DNA of 10,661 bases from Acanthaster planci (GCF_001949145.1 NW_019092003.1:1-10661); one strand, 5' to 3'. Shown: positions 1 through 8,312, counted from the first letter of the stretch. Program-made: numbers and translations. Notes: generated by a model not told the origin, from the letters alone.

Positions 1-11
1 TGGGGCGGTAG

Positions 12-377
12 CGTGCAAAGAAAGAATTGTACCAACTGAAGCCAATGTTGGCTAGTATGCAATATTGTAACAAATTGATGCATTTCAACTTTAATGTATT
101 TGACACAGAAAGATGGCTTCAGCGAGTAAACAGTTGGCTGGTAAAACAAAATAAGAGTCCAGATTTCTTACATGACCCCTATGGAATGTGTACACCCATC
201 CTTGTATGTAATTTGGATCCAGGAATGAGGACATTTCATTTCAGTACACTCCTCATTCACTACAAGCAGCCTGTAGATGCTGCTTCTGTCTTGTTTCTGT
301 TCACTTTGGCACAAATTGTACAACCACACCAAATAATTCCCTCCATTTTTTGTAGTTTAATTCAACCCAACCTTTGA
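12..377 (+). other. Open frame of unknown status
   Basis: An uninterrupted frame runs from just after a TAG at 9-11 to a TGA at 375-377. The first ATG in frame is at 45, giving about 110 codons. The translation has mixed composition, including segments such as RWLQRVNSWLVKQNK and FHFSTLLIHYKQPVDAA, without low-complexity bias. I recognise no family, signal peptide or catalytic motif. The last few codons run into duplicated unit A1, which starts near 367 and is probably non-coding, so the 3' end of the frame need not be a real C-terminus. It could be part of an internal or terminal exon, a transposon remnant, or chance. No convincing splice sites or promoter were identified. Coding status is a weak inference from frame length alone. 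Confidence 0.18.
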
Positions 378-1593
378 GGCCGGAGATTCTCATTAGTTGA
401 AAACTTAAAAGACAAAACCCAAGATCAAGATCTACAGGACAACCAGGCATTTCACTATTACCATAACCATGGACTAATATCAGAATGTGATGCAGACTGT
501 TTCCATACCTGTTGAGTACTGTCACCAGTGATAAGATATCTCTGATTTGTTACACTCCAGAGAACGGCCTCCAGGGACTAGCTTGTCCTTGTCTCTCTGT
601 CAAACTACTGAAACTAGGGAAACTAAATAAACCATGTTTTAATTCCAAGCTGTATTACTACACACTCATGGATGCCACCATTTCAAAATGTAGATTGCAC
701 TTTGCTATCAATTGAAACATCATTGAAAGAAGCGTGAAATCGACAAAGATCAGGGCCAAATAATATACGAGCCCACATCACTGGAGTTTCTTTTTAAAAA
801 ATCTCATCTTCTTAGTTATTATTTTTCCAATTCTTTTTAATTGTTACTTGATTAGCTAAGTACATTTTATTCTTCAAAACACCTTAAATACACTTCCCAA
901 AAAGTCCTTTTCCTCAAACTTGTCAGCAGTGATTTAACAAATTACATCGATCTACTTTCTGCAGTTCTTAAGATCTGTTTTCAACCATCTACAGATGCAA
1001 GAACGCCAAACAAAAAGTGTTGATCTAGGGTTATATTTAAACAATCTCACCTAATGTTTCAGCCAAGCAATCTCTTCAATCTGCCTTGAGTAGAAGCACA
1101 ACTTAATTGGTTGAAAAGCGCCATGTTGGTTGGGAGTATTCATTTTGTTGGTAGCAATTGGGCTGCACCTCTTGCATGTCCTAGTCGTTCATGAACCAGT
1201 GATGCAGTTAGTACCAAAGGAGCCTCTGATGCCAAGAAAATGGTGTTCTCTCTCGGTCCAACTAAAGGCCAATACAGGAGATCACAGTCTGTGCAGAAAA
1301 CATTCCCAAATTATAAACAGTATTAACCGTATCCTCGAAGGGTGCATGTGAAATCATATTGAAATCAGAGGATTTTGAGGACCATTTGAGCTATGTTATG
1401 GCTCCCTATATATATGTCATCCAGTAAATGGGCAAAATAAATTATCCAACAAGGATGACCCCTAAATACAATGTAGACATAATGATGTCACAGTTGGTTT
1501 ACACACGATACAGTGAGGTGGGGTAGGTCTTAATGTACTAGGTCTATAGGACATGAGGAACGAGTTCACAGGAGACTCAATCAGTGAATCATA
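367..1593 (+). repeat. Duplicated unit A1 (first copy)
   Basis: This stretch matches 1595-2608 in direct orientation. Long identical blocks include the stretch ending GACAAAACCC at 411-420 and 1639-1648. The offset is 1228 bases at the start, 1058 after a ~170-base gap near 729-900, and about 1015 at the end. By eye the aligned parts agree at roughly 95%. No frame is conserved between the copies: near 1200 the second copy gains two bases relative to the first, which breaks the open frame at 1130-1351. The unit ends one base before the N at 1594. Confidence 0.9.
497..808 (+). repeat. Diverged repeat, copy 1 (inside A1)
   Basis: This segment aligns by eye with 3759-4036. Shared anchors, in order, are CTGTTTCCATACCTG, TGAGTAC, a CCAGAGAACGG-like block, GTCTCTC, a CCAAGCTG/CCAGCCTG block, a GCCACCATTT/GCCGCCATGTTT block, a TGCACT block, GTGAAATCGACAAAG and GGAGTTT...AATCTCAT. 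The order and spacing are collinear over about 300 bases, with many substitutions. It may be an interspersed element or a paralogous non-coding segment. No terminal repeats or poly-A tail define a known transposon class. Confidence 0.7.
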
Positions 1594-1594
1594 N
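1594..1594. other. Ambiguous base at duplication seam
   Basis: A single N sits exactly where A1 ends and A2 begins. A lone N at a repeat junction is typical of a minimal assembly gap between two contigs, and is not what a random low-quality call would be expected to hit. Confidence 0.85.
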
Positions 1595-2608
1595 CCAACC
1601 TTAAAGGCTGGCGATTCTCATTAGTTGAAAACTTAAAAGACAAAACCCAAGGTCAAGATCTACAGGACAACCAGGCATTTCACTATTACCATAACCATGG
1701 ACTAATATCAGAATATGATGTAGACTGTTTCCATACCTGTTGAGTAGTGTCGCCAGTGATAAGATATCTCTGATTTGTTACACTCCAGAGAACGGCCTCC
1801 AGGGACTAGCTTGTTCTTGTCTCTCTGTCAAACTACTGAAACTAGGGAAACTAAATAAACCATGTTTTAATTCCAAGCTGTATTACTACACACTCATGGA
1901 GGCCACTATTTCCAAATGTAGATTGCACTTTGCTATCAATTGAAACATCATTGAAAGGAAGGGCCTTTTCCTCAGACTTGTCAGCAGTGATTTAACAAAT
2001 TACATCCATCTACTTTCTGCAGGTCTTAAGATCTGTTTTCAACCATCTACAGATGCAAAAACGCCAACAAAAAGTATTGATCTGGGGCTATATTTAAACA
2101 ATCTCACCTAATTTTTCAGCCAAACAATCTCTTCAATCTGCCTTGAGTAGAAGCACAACTTAATTGGTTGAAAAGCGCCATGTTGGTTGGGAGTATTCAT
2201 TTTGTTGGTAGCGATGGGGCTGCACCTCTTGCATGTCCTAGTTGTTCATGAACAAGTGATGCACAGTTAGTACCAAAGGAGCCTCTGATGCCAAGAAAAT
2301 GGTGTTCTCTCTCGGTCCAACTAAAGGCCAATACAGGAGATCACGGTCTGTACAGAAAAATTCCCAAATTATAAACAGTATTGGCCGTATCCTCCAAGGG
2401 TTTATGTGAAATCTTATTGAAATCTTAGGATTTGGGGGATCATTTGAGCTATGTTAGCTTCCTATATATATGTCACCCAGTAATTGGGCAAAATAAATTT
2501 ATCCAGCAAGGATGACCCCTAAATACAATGTAGACATAATGACGTCACACTTGGTTTACACACGACATGAGGGAACGAGTTCACAGGAGACTCAATCAGT
2601 GAATCATA
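1595..2608 (+). repeat. Duplicated unit A2 (second copy)
   Basis: Second copy of A1. It starts with CCAACCTTAAAGGCTGG immediately after the N and ends at GAATCATA near 2608, the same word that ends A1. Relative to A1 it lacks about 170 bases (A1 729-900) and about 40 bases near A1 1515-1560, and carries scattered substitutions. Sequence beyond 2608 is unique in the window, so A2 looks like the beginning of the contig that continues to 4474. Confidence 0.9.
1725..1957 (+). repeat. Diverged repeat, copy 2 (truncated, inside A2)
   Basis: Counterpart of 497-729 with a few percent difference. It stops at ATTGAAAGG because the ~170-base segment that follows in copy 1 is missing here. The related copy at 3759-4036 does contain part of that segment, so the loss is a deletion in this copy and not an insertion in copy 1. 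Confidence 0.75.
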
Positions 2609-3758
2609 CCTTTGGGATGACCAATAACAAAGAATCACTCACATTTTACTTAGAAAGCTACAGCAATAGATCACAGTACAATCACCTCTACAACATTGGC
2701 CATCATCAAGATGGCCATTGGCCAAGAATGCAAGAAAGCAATGACTTATCAGTGGCTTGTGCTCTGGCTGAAATAAACGCACATAACAGTCATTAAACAT
2801 GCAAAATGAAAAAACGGCAAGAAAATATGAGTGGAGGAGCCTGTTTGCCGATTCACAGAGGGCTTTGAAGGATCGGAAAGATGGAGAGAGCTGATTGAGA
2901 ATTTGTAATTCACGTATGTGCACCTAGCACTGCAGGTGTACCAATTTAGTTAATACATGGCATTGTATGGGATGGCACATGACAGGAGTAGCCACAATCC
3001 GGTCCTGCCTCCCACAATATGGCTTCAAATTTTGATGAAAAGAGGCAGCGGTGGAGAGCCGTAGCCAGTGTTCGATACTTGTGCATGCCGTAGTCTCACA
3101 TGGAGATGCCGCACCGTGTGTTGCCAACATAGAGTACAACATAAACTGCCCAAAATATTTCTTGTCAGGGCTTTTCTGAAGATATACCCCACATACATAT
3201 TTGCAATGGATGTTTGTAATGACACACATGATAAAAACCAAAAGTGCAAATGTTATTTAAAACATATATTGAGCGATTTCATACAACAGTGTCTTTAGAA
3301 GTGAGTATCATTCCGACATAAATAAACTAACTTCTACGCTATTTGAACATCAATTGGACTTTCGGTTAAGCAGTGTATTGTTGTGACAGAATAAAATCAT
3401 GGCGAACCTGATTTTCAAGTTCTTGAATCTGGCTTTAATAACTTTTGCAAGCTAATGACCATCAGGATGCCCTTAATCAATGCTGGCTTCATATTTATGT
3501 GTTTCACATTCTGAAAACCCCAATTGCAAAAATATCATGATTTGTTTTGTACAAAGACGGGAATAAACAAATTTTTACTGCTCGAAAAAGACTACTGCAC
3601 ATTTGACTACATAAGATCATTCCCTCACAAAACAATCCAGCAAATGTCTCATTTCCATCACAAAAGCTAACTGGCATTCCAATCTACGACCCTGAACAAT
3701 AAGTAAAACTAAGTTGAGGAAGGAAACATACATGTACATGGTAAGTGCTGCCACGTGA
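2609..3758. other. Unique stretch, no recognised gene
   Basis: About 1.15 kb with no match elsewhere in the window. Open frames on both strands are at most about 105 codons and overlap one another, with no recognisable domain. Bases 3250-3620 are particularly AT-rich. A small palindromic word, TGGCCATTGGCCA, occurs near 2713. I see no RNA gene, tandem array or terminal repeat here. Confidence 0.6.
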
Positions 3759-4036
3759 GCTGTTTCCATACCTGCTGAGTACAATAAAGTGTCAGAATAC
3801 ATCTCAGATGTGCAGCAATCCAGAAAACGGTCTCACAGGAGTGTTCCTAGTCTCTCCATTACTGCTACAAGTTAAGAAACCAAAGGAACCCCGTTAAAAT
3901 CCCAGCCTGCATGCCCGACAGTCACTGTGGGGCCGCCATGTTTAAATACAGGGTGCACTAGTTACCACAGCAAAAGCAGTGTAAAATCAACAAAGGCAAG
4001 CCCAAACTTGTGGAGTTTGTTAAACGGAAATCTCAT
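3759..4036 (+). repeat. Diverged repeat, copy 3
   Basis: Collinear with 497-808 (anchors CTGTTTCCATACCTG, TGAGTAC, CCAGAAAACGG, GTCTCTCC, CCCAGCCTG, GCCGCCATGTTTAAA, GTGCACT, GTGTAAAATCAACAAAGG, GGAGTTTGTT, AATCTCAT). Its 3' half lies inside unit B1, so B2 (4480-4610) carries a fourth, partial copy. Confidence 0.7.
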
Positions 4037-4474
4037 TATCGTCTTTGCCGTCATTTCGCTATTTATTTTCAATTGTTGGATGGTAAGCCAATGATATTTC
4101 TCACCTTTAAACTCACCTCCTGTGAAGTCACATTTGAACAAACCCGCCAACGTAGCCACACATGCGTTCTCGTGCGTAGGCGTTGTTATCCTAATGCCCG
4201 CGCCACCGTGGAAAACTGGTCGTGGATCAACTTGCGCACATATTGACCAAACGGGATCAAACAGCACTGGTGATTGGCGTGCTTGAAATAGGCCCTGCAC
4301 CACAAAGATCTGAAGATAATGGAAGTATTATTTTTTTTTCGTAAAGTATATCAAAAGAATGACCACTATTTGAAAGAGAGAAAGAAAAAAAACATCCCCC
4401 AAAACTGTATGCAAGTCAATTTGCATCAAACAAAAAATCATATATTTTCTACTAAAAAGCCTGGACGAACGCTA
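3913..4474 (+). repeat. Duplicated unit B1 (first copy)
   Basis: This unit runs from GCCCGACAGTCACTG to GGACGAACGCTA and is repeated at 4480-5052 with an offset of 567 at the start. Shared blocks include GCACTT/GCACTAGTT plus ACCACAGCAAAAGCAGTG, ACACATGCGTTCTCGTGCGT, AAGATCTGAAGATAATG and CATATATTTTCTAC. The copies differ by many substitutions and by indels of up to about 15 bases, so they are more diverged than A1/A2. Open frames on either strand are not kept between the two copies, so coding is unlikely. Confidence 0.9.
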
Positions 4475-4475
4475 N
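4475..4475. other. Ambiguous base at duplication seam
   Basis: A single N lies between the end of B1 and the start of B2, just as at 1594. Both ambiguous bases in the window fall on duplication seams, which supports contig joins. Confidence 0.85.
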
Positions 4476-4479
4476 ACAG

Positions 4480-5052
4480 GCCCGACAGTCACTGTGGGGC
4501 CGCCATGTTTAAATCCAGGGTGCACTTTACCACAGCAAAAGCAGTGTAAAATCAACAAAGCCAAGCCCAAACTTGTGGGGTTTGTCATACAGAAATTTCA
4601 TTATCGTCTTTGCCGCCATTTAGTTTCAATGGTTGGACGGTAAGCCAGTGATATTTCCCATCTTTAAACTACTGTGAAGTCACAGTTGAAGAAACCCGCC
4701 AACGTAGCCACACATGCGTTCTCGTGCGTAGGCATTGTTTAATGCCCGCGCCACCGTCACGCGTCAAGACCGTGGGAAAACTGGTTGTCGATCAACTTGC
4801 GCACATATTGAGCAGGGTACCAAACAGGGGATCAAACAGCGCTGGTGATTGGCGCACTTGCAATAGGCCCTCTCAGTGTGCACAAGCACCACGAAGATCT
4901 GAAGATAATGTAAATATTTTTTTTTCGTAAAGTAAATCAAAAGAATGACCATTATTGGAAAGAGAAGAAAAAAAATCCCCCAAAACTGTATGCGAGTCGA
5001 TTTGCATCTAAAAAACCATATATTTTCTACCCAAAAGCCTGGACGAACGCAA
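4480..5052 (+). repeat. Duplicated unit B2 (second copy)
   Basis: Second copy of B1. It has an extra GTCACGCGTCAAGACC-like piece near 4757, extra sequence near 4871-4885 (CTCAGTGTGCACAAG), and lacks part of the B1 stretch around 4055-4110. It ends at GGACGAACGCAACC, and unique sequence follows. The frame on the minus strand at 4764-5120 contains a hydrophobic run that is simply the reverse of the T/A-rich part near 4910-5000. Confidence 0.9.
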
Positions 5053-5082
5053 CCGTCTGAGGTTTGGGCTTCCAGAGCTACG

Positions 5083-5143
5083 GCTAGGTCTATTGTCAAC
5101 GCGTCTCCACGCATTTCCAATGGAGCGAAGATCCAGACCTAGC
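5083..5143. repeat. 9-bp inverted repeat with 43-base loop
   Basis: GCTAGGTCT at 5083-5091 is the exact reverse complement of AGACCTAGC at 5135-5143. The location, just beyond the end of unit B2, could mark the end of a small element, but no target-site duplication is evident. Confidence 0.5.
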
Positions 5144-5168
5144 TCATAGAGTGGTACTTATTATATTA

Positions 5169-5228
5169 TTTCGTGGGAACAAGATGATTTTGAGGGAACA
5201 AAATGATAATTCGAGGGAACGGAATTAA
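5169..5228 (+). repeat. Three degenerate ~20-bp tandem repeats
   Basis: The word GGGAAC recurs at 5175, 5194 and 5215 within units of the form TTCGAGGGAACAAAATGATA. Spacing is 19 then 21 bases. This is a short, decayed tandem array of unknown origin. Confidence 0.65.
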
Positions 5229-5331
5229 AAAAATCTTCATTGTGCATGTCCCCTTATTGGCTCCTTAGGTACTCGTAGAGAGGGACATCGAATGCAACTG
5301 TGCGTTTTTGCAAGTTGGGTCACACTCACTG

Positions 5332-5454
5332 TCCGACAGTAAATTCCCCCCCCCATTACAAAATACATGTACATACGATGTAGGGCGGAAATAATGCCGC
5401 CCGGCGCTCCGAAGGAAGCCTTTTGAGGGTTTTGTGTTGGGGGGGGGGGTCGGA
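5332..5454. repeat. Inverted repeat bracketed by poly-C and poly-G
   Basis: Nine C at 5346-5354 face eleven G at 5439-5449. Pairing continues inward: ATTACAAAA after the C run opposes TTTTGTGTT before the G run, with mismatches. Outward, TCCGAC at 5332-5337 opposes GTCGGA at 5449-5454. Inside lies a second hairpin, GGGCGG (5383-5388) with CCGCCC (5397-5402) and an 8-base loop. The whole could fold into a stem of about 18 bp plus an inner stem. It may be a small inverted-repeat element; no coding content was recognised. Confidence 0.55.
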
Positions 5455-5634
5455 TCAGGTCAACATTCAAGACAATGACCAGAAGCGGTTTTCTTTTGAA
5501 TAAGGGTTTGATGTGCTACATTTTTAATCAGTCCTTTCCCAAAATTATTAAGCATACTTTTGCCCTATGCGGAATAACACGTGAATCGCTGGACTGCTGG
5601 GCAGCTTAAAGAGCATAACACTGCATGGGTAAAT

Positions 5635-5656
5635 AAGTGGTAAAACAAAACCACTT
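5635..5656. repeat. 7-bp perfect hairpin near palindrome edge
   Basis: AAGTGGT at 5635-5641 pairs with ACCACTT at 5650-5656 across an 8-base A-rich loop. It lies just outside the leftmost base (5660) that can be matched to the right end of the window. Confidence 0.45.
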
Positions 5657-5776
5657 TCTAAAGCCATTGGGTAAAAAGAGGCAAGTCTACCTATAACAGA
5701 GCCTGAAAGTTGACCCCTGATGGTGCACTTCTGGAACACTTGGATAGGATAAATAACGAGAAAAGATGTTACAATT

Positions 5777-5934
5777 TAGCTGTTTCGGCAACTGGCGAAA
5801 CATGTATTGCTTTTCTGCTTTTTTTTTTAGCTGTTTGGCAACAGCCAGAACAGCTCTTGCTTTTCTGATTGGCTGTTTCAGCAACTCTGCCGAAGCAGGT
5901 ATTGCTTTTCTGATTATTAGCTGTTTCGGCAGCA
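5777..5934 (+). repeat. Left-arm minisatellite, ~3 units
   Basis: Units of 42-51 bases begin with (T)AGCTGTTTCGGCAAC at 5777, 5828, about 5869 and, as a partial fourth, 5918. Each ends with a TATTGCTTTTCTG-like word. The mirror array in the right arm has about eight units. Confidence 0.8.
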
Positions 5935-6230
5935 GACCTTTGGACCATCATCCAAGGACGGTCCTGGAAGAAATTCACAGTGATAACTTAAGTAGTTTAT
6001 TTATTATTGATTTTTTAAGAATTAATTTTCCCCATAGACTTTGTACACAGATTGCACACAGTTTTCGGACTGTCTTATATTAGGCTATGAGGGCGCTATT
6101 GCAGAATTACGGTTACACCTGCCTGGGCTTTAAATTTTCAACAAACTGTCCTACATTGAAGCATGGATGGCACAACGTAGGTTTTGCACACACATTGTCC
6201 AGCATAATGTATGAGCAGTCATCAACTTGG

Positions 6231-6427
6231 ACCGAGAATTACTACCGAAAAATAAATCAGACTAAATGTTCCCTTTCGTTCTATCGCAAATATACCAAAG
6301 TGTGCAAATATTAAATAATATTTCATAAGTTTTGTCCAGTTAGACAAAAAACACGTGACATGAAATTAAAGGAGCAGTTTTCCTGCACACGTGTTTCTAG
6401 CCCATTGACTTTGTACTCGTTTTCGAG
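6231..6427 (+). repeat. Arm block in direct orientation with 9599-9801
   Basis: This block, from ACCGAGAATTACTACC to GTTTTCGAG, matches 9599-9801 in the same direction although everything on both sides of it matches in reverse complement. It contains GTGTGCAAATATTAAATAAT and ATTAAAGGAGCAGTTTTCCTG. Related sub-repeats elsewhere in the arms agree with the orientation seen here, so this copy is probably the unflipped one. Confidence 0.8.
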
Positions 6428-6928
6428 TAACAATGTTGGTATTTTTGCGGTGTTTGATCGGTCCCAAAGTGATAGCCAACAAAGACCCTAATGCAAGATT
6501 TATTGCATAGGGATGACGTCATAATGTCATAATCACCTTATTTTATATTCATTTTTGAATATTCAATTTTCCCCCATAGGTTTTGTACACGTTTTTCTAC
6601 TTAACACAGGTGAACAAGTAGTCTTGAACTTCGGCGCAAGATTACTATAAGTACGAAGGTGAAATCGGGTACTTTACGCTCTGCTATTTTATTTGAAATA
6701 TGCCTAAGAGTCCGAATATGAAGTAATATTTCATACAAATTGTTCAGTTTAACCGCAAATCACGTGATATGGACTTAAAGGAGCAGTGTTTCCGCAAATG
6801 AGTTTTTTTGCCCTAGACTTTGTACACGTTTTCAAGGTTCAATTTTAAAACCTTTCCGATATTTAATGGTTATCAAAGTGACAGCCAACAAAGACCGTGA
6901 TACAAAAACTATTGTAAGTAAAGGATGT

Positions 6929-6946
6929 CATGATGACGTCATCATG
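6929..6946. repeat. 18-bp perfect palindrome around TGACGTCA
   Basis: CATGATGACGTCATCATG is its own reverse complement. Shorter versions of the same palindrome (core TGATGACGTCATCA) recur at 7098-7111 and around 7272 in the left arm; the site near 8357 in the right arm is similar. Confidence 0.75.
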
Positions 6947-7443
6947 TCATTTATTCTTGATTTTTCAATATTTCAGCCTATTGACTTTGTACATGTTTTC
7001 AAGCCTGCATTTGGGTTAGTTTGGGAGCTTTGATCAACTTCAAAGTTCCAGCCAACACAGACCTTGATGCAAACATACGTCCAAATTTACGACGTCGTGA
7101 TGACGTCATCATGTGACTTATTATTGATTTTTTAATATTTATTTCAGCCCATTGACTTTTTACAAGTTTTCGAGGCACTATTTTCCTACCTTAGTAATCG
7201 TTGATTATCGTCAAACTTACAGCAAGAACTAACTATACAACGAAGATAATTCTAACGTATTTAGGTCATGATGACGTCATCACGTGATTTATTATTAAAT
7301 TTTGAATATTTAAATATAGCATGAAATATATAAAAACCGATATAAAATCAACCGTTACCTCCACAACATTCTGTTCGCAGCAAGTGCAAGGATAAAATGT
7401 GGTCTTGATTTTGTCTCGTGTAGTCAAATAACATGACCCTTCC

Positions 7444-7461
7444 TTCCGGTTTAAACCGGAA
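7444..7461. repeat. 18-bp perfect palindrome
   Basis: TTCCGGTTTAAACCGGAA reads the same on both strands. It lies in the spacer and is GC-richer than its surroundings. Confidence 0.7.
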
Positions 7462-7623
7462 ATAGGCTTATTGTTTGAAAGTGGTAAAAGCCATTAAGTT
7501 TTTTTCAATGGAATGAGTCAGTCTGTGTTAGTGCTGGGTTGAAACCCTGCTTATATCCTGGAGAAGAAGTGCTTTAGGCAAATATTGAGCATATTTAGTG
7601 ATGAAGACGTTATCAGAAGAAAA

Positions 7624-7787
7624 GTCACGTGACATTAAAGGGGAACTCGTCAAACCACTATACCTCGAAAAGTACATGTCTGATGCGGTTGAAACTTTGT
7701 GTGTGGCTGGAAAGGGAAGGGTTTTAGACCCAAATTGATCTGATTTGATTCTGACCTCATCTGGTGACAAGTCACGTGACATTGAAG
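7624..7787 (+). repeat. Two GTCACGTGACATT units, 147 bp apart
   Basis: GTCACGTGACATTAAAG at 7624-7640 and GTCACGTGACATTGAAG at 7771-7787 differ by one base. Each is preceded by a loosely similar GATGAAG/CATCTGGTGACAAG-type stretch. They appear to be the sites of one ~147-base unit duplicated in the spacer. Confidence 0.55.
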
Positions 7788-8154
7788 AAATACACTTCTT
7801 GTAACTGGTATCACATCCACTCGCGATGACGTCAAAAGTCGAAGAAGTCATATATGCTATCTTTAATCAAGTATTATAATTCTTAACTTATTGTGAGAAG
7901 CTCCACAAAGTACGAAGCAAACTCTCAATCGTGAGAATAATATCTTGTGCCAAGTCATACTAGATTATATTCTGAAGTTGACATCCAATTGAATTGGTTA
8001 AAATTGATTTATAAATTTAACCTTTTCAGGGTATATGTCACGTCCAGAATAGTAAAATGTTTATTTTTACTCTCTCATAGTTTCTGAATGCCAAGTTTTG
8101 TCATCGCAATTGCCAGTTCTTATTTAATTAGTGAAACAGTCCCGAAACAGCTCT

Positions 8155-8178
8155 GTGTTTGTACTTGTTTACAAACAC
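8155..8178. repeat. 9-bp hairpin in spacer
   Basis: GTGTTTGTA at 8155-8163 pairs perfectly with TACAAACAC at 8170-8178 around the loop CTTGTT. No T-run typical of an RNA polymerase III terminator follows immediately. Confidence 0.55.
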
Positions 8179-8216
8179 TTCCGTCTATTCTTTTTAGTTC
8201 TTTTTCAGCTCAATTT

Positions 8217-8312
8217 ATTCCGGCAGTCGACTTTGCCCGTTTGCTAAATCTGATCGACTTCAAACTTGGCAGACCTTTGGACAATTATCCAAGAAATTCA
8301 CGGTGATATCTT
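8217..8312 (+). repeat. Diverged copy of outer-arm block inside spacer
   Basis: The words GGCAGACCTTTGGACAATTA, CCAAGAAATTCACGGTGATA and TCTTAAAG parallel 5931-5990 in the left arm in direct orientation. The words CAGTCGACTTT, GTTTGCTAAATCTGATCGACT and GAAATTCAC parallel the reverse complement of about 10055-10120 in the right arm. The spacer copy therefore preserves both the piece lost from the left arm and the piece lost from the right arm. Confidence 0.65.

Larger units (their letters stand above)
5660..7318 (+). repeat. Left arm of the inverted repeat
   Basis: Order from outside in: a ~110-base outer block; a minisatellite (5777-5934); a block with AAATTCACAGTGATAACTTAAG; a block with GGCTATGAGGGCGC (6083-6230); a ~200-base block (6231-6427); then sub-repeats each holding a CATTGACTTTGTACACGTTTTC-like box. 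Those boxes start at 6401, 6572, 6810, 6977 and 7148, so the usual spacing is 167-171 bases, once 238. No protein-coding signal was seen. Confidence 0.85.

Noticed and set aside
1130-1351. 73-codon plus-strand frame
   Set aside because: The second copy has a two-base insertion near 2263 that shifts the frame.
512-1943. Similar 67-codon plus-strand frames at 512-715 and 1740-1943
   Set aside because: They are similar because A1 and A2 are duplicates. Differences include four amino-acid changes, starts are not ATG, and the diverged copy at 3759-4036 does not keep the frame.
2639-3249. Several 74-105-codon overlapping frames on both strands
   Set aside because: They overlap one another, have no recognisable domains and show no codon-level support.
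4764-5120. 118-codon minus-strand frame with a hydrophobic stretch resembling a membrane segment
   Set aside because: The corresponding frame is broken by indels in unit B1, and the hydrophobic run is the reverse of an A/T-rich tract.
5777-5934. CRISPR-like spaced repeats
   Set aside because: Units are degenerate, contiguous and mirrored in the other arm; there are no unique equal-length spacers and no cas-like genes, and the setting is eukaryotic.
7325-7346. TATAAAA-like words as a promoter
   Set aside because: The region is AT-rich and such words are expected by chance; no downstream gene was found.
7528-7851. 107-codon minus-strand frame with two similar SRDLSPDE/SRDFSSDN stretches
   Set aside because: The similarity reflects the duplicated GTCACGTGACATT unit at DNA level. 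No family was recognised and it lies in the palindrome spacer.
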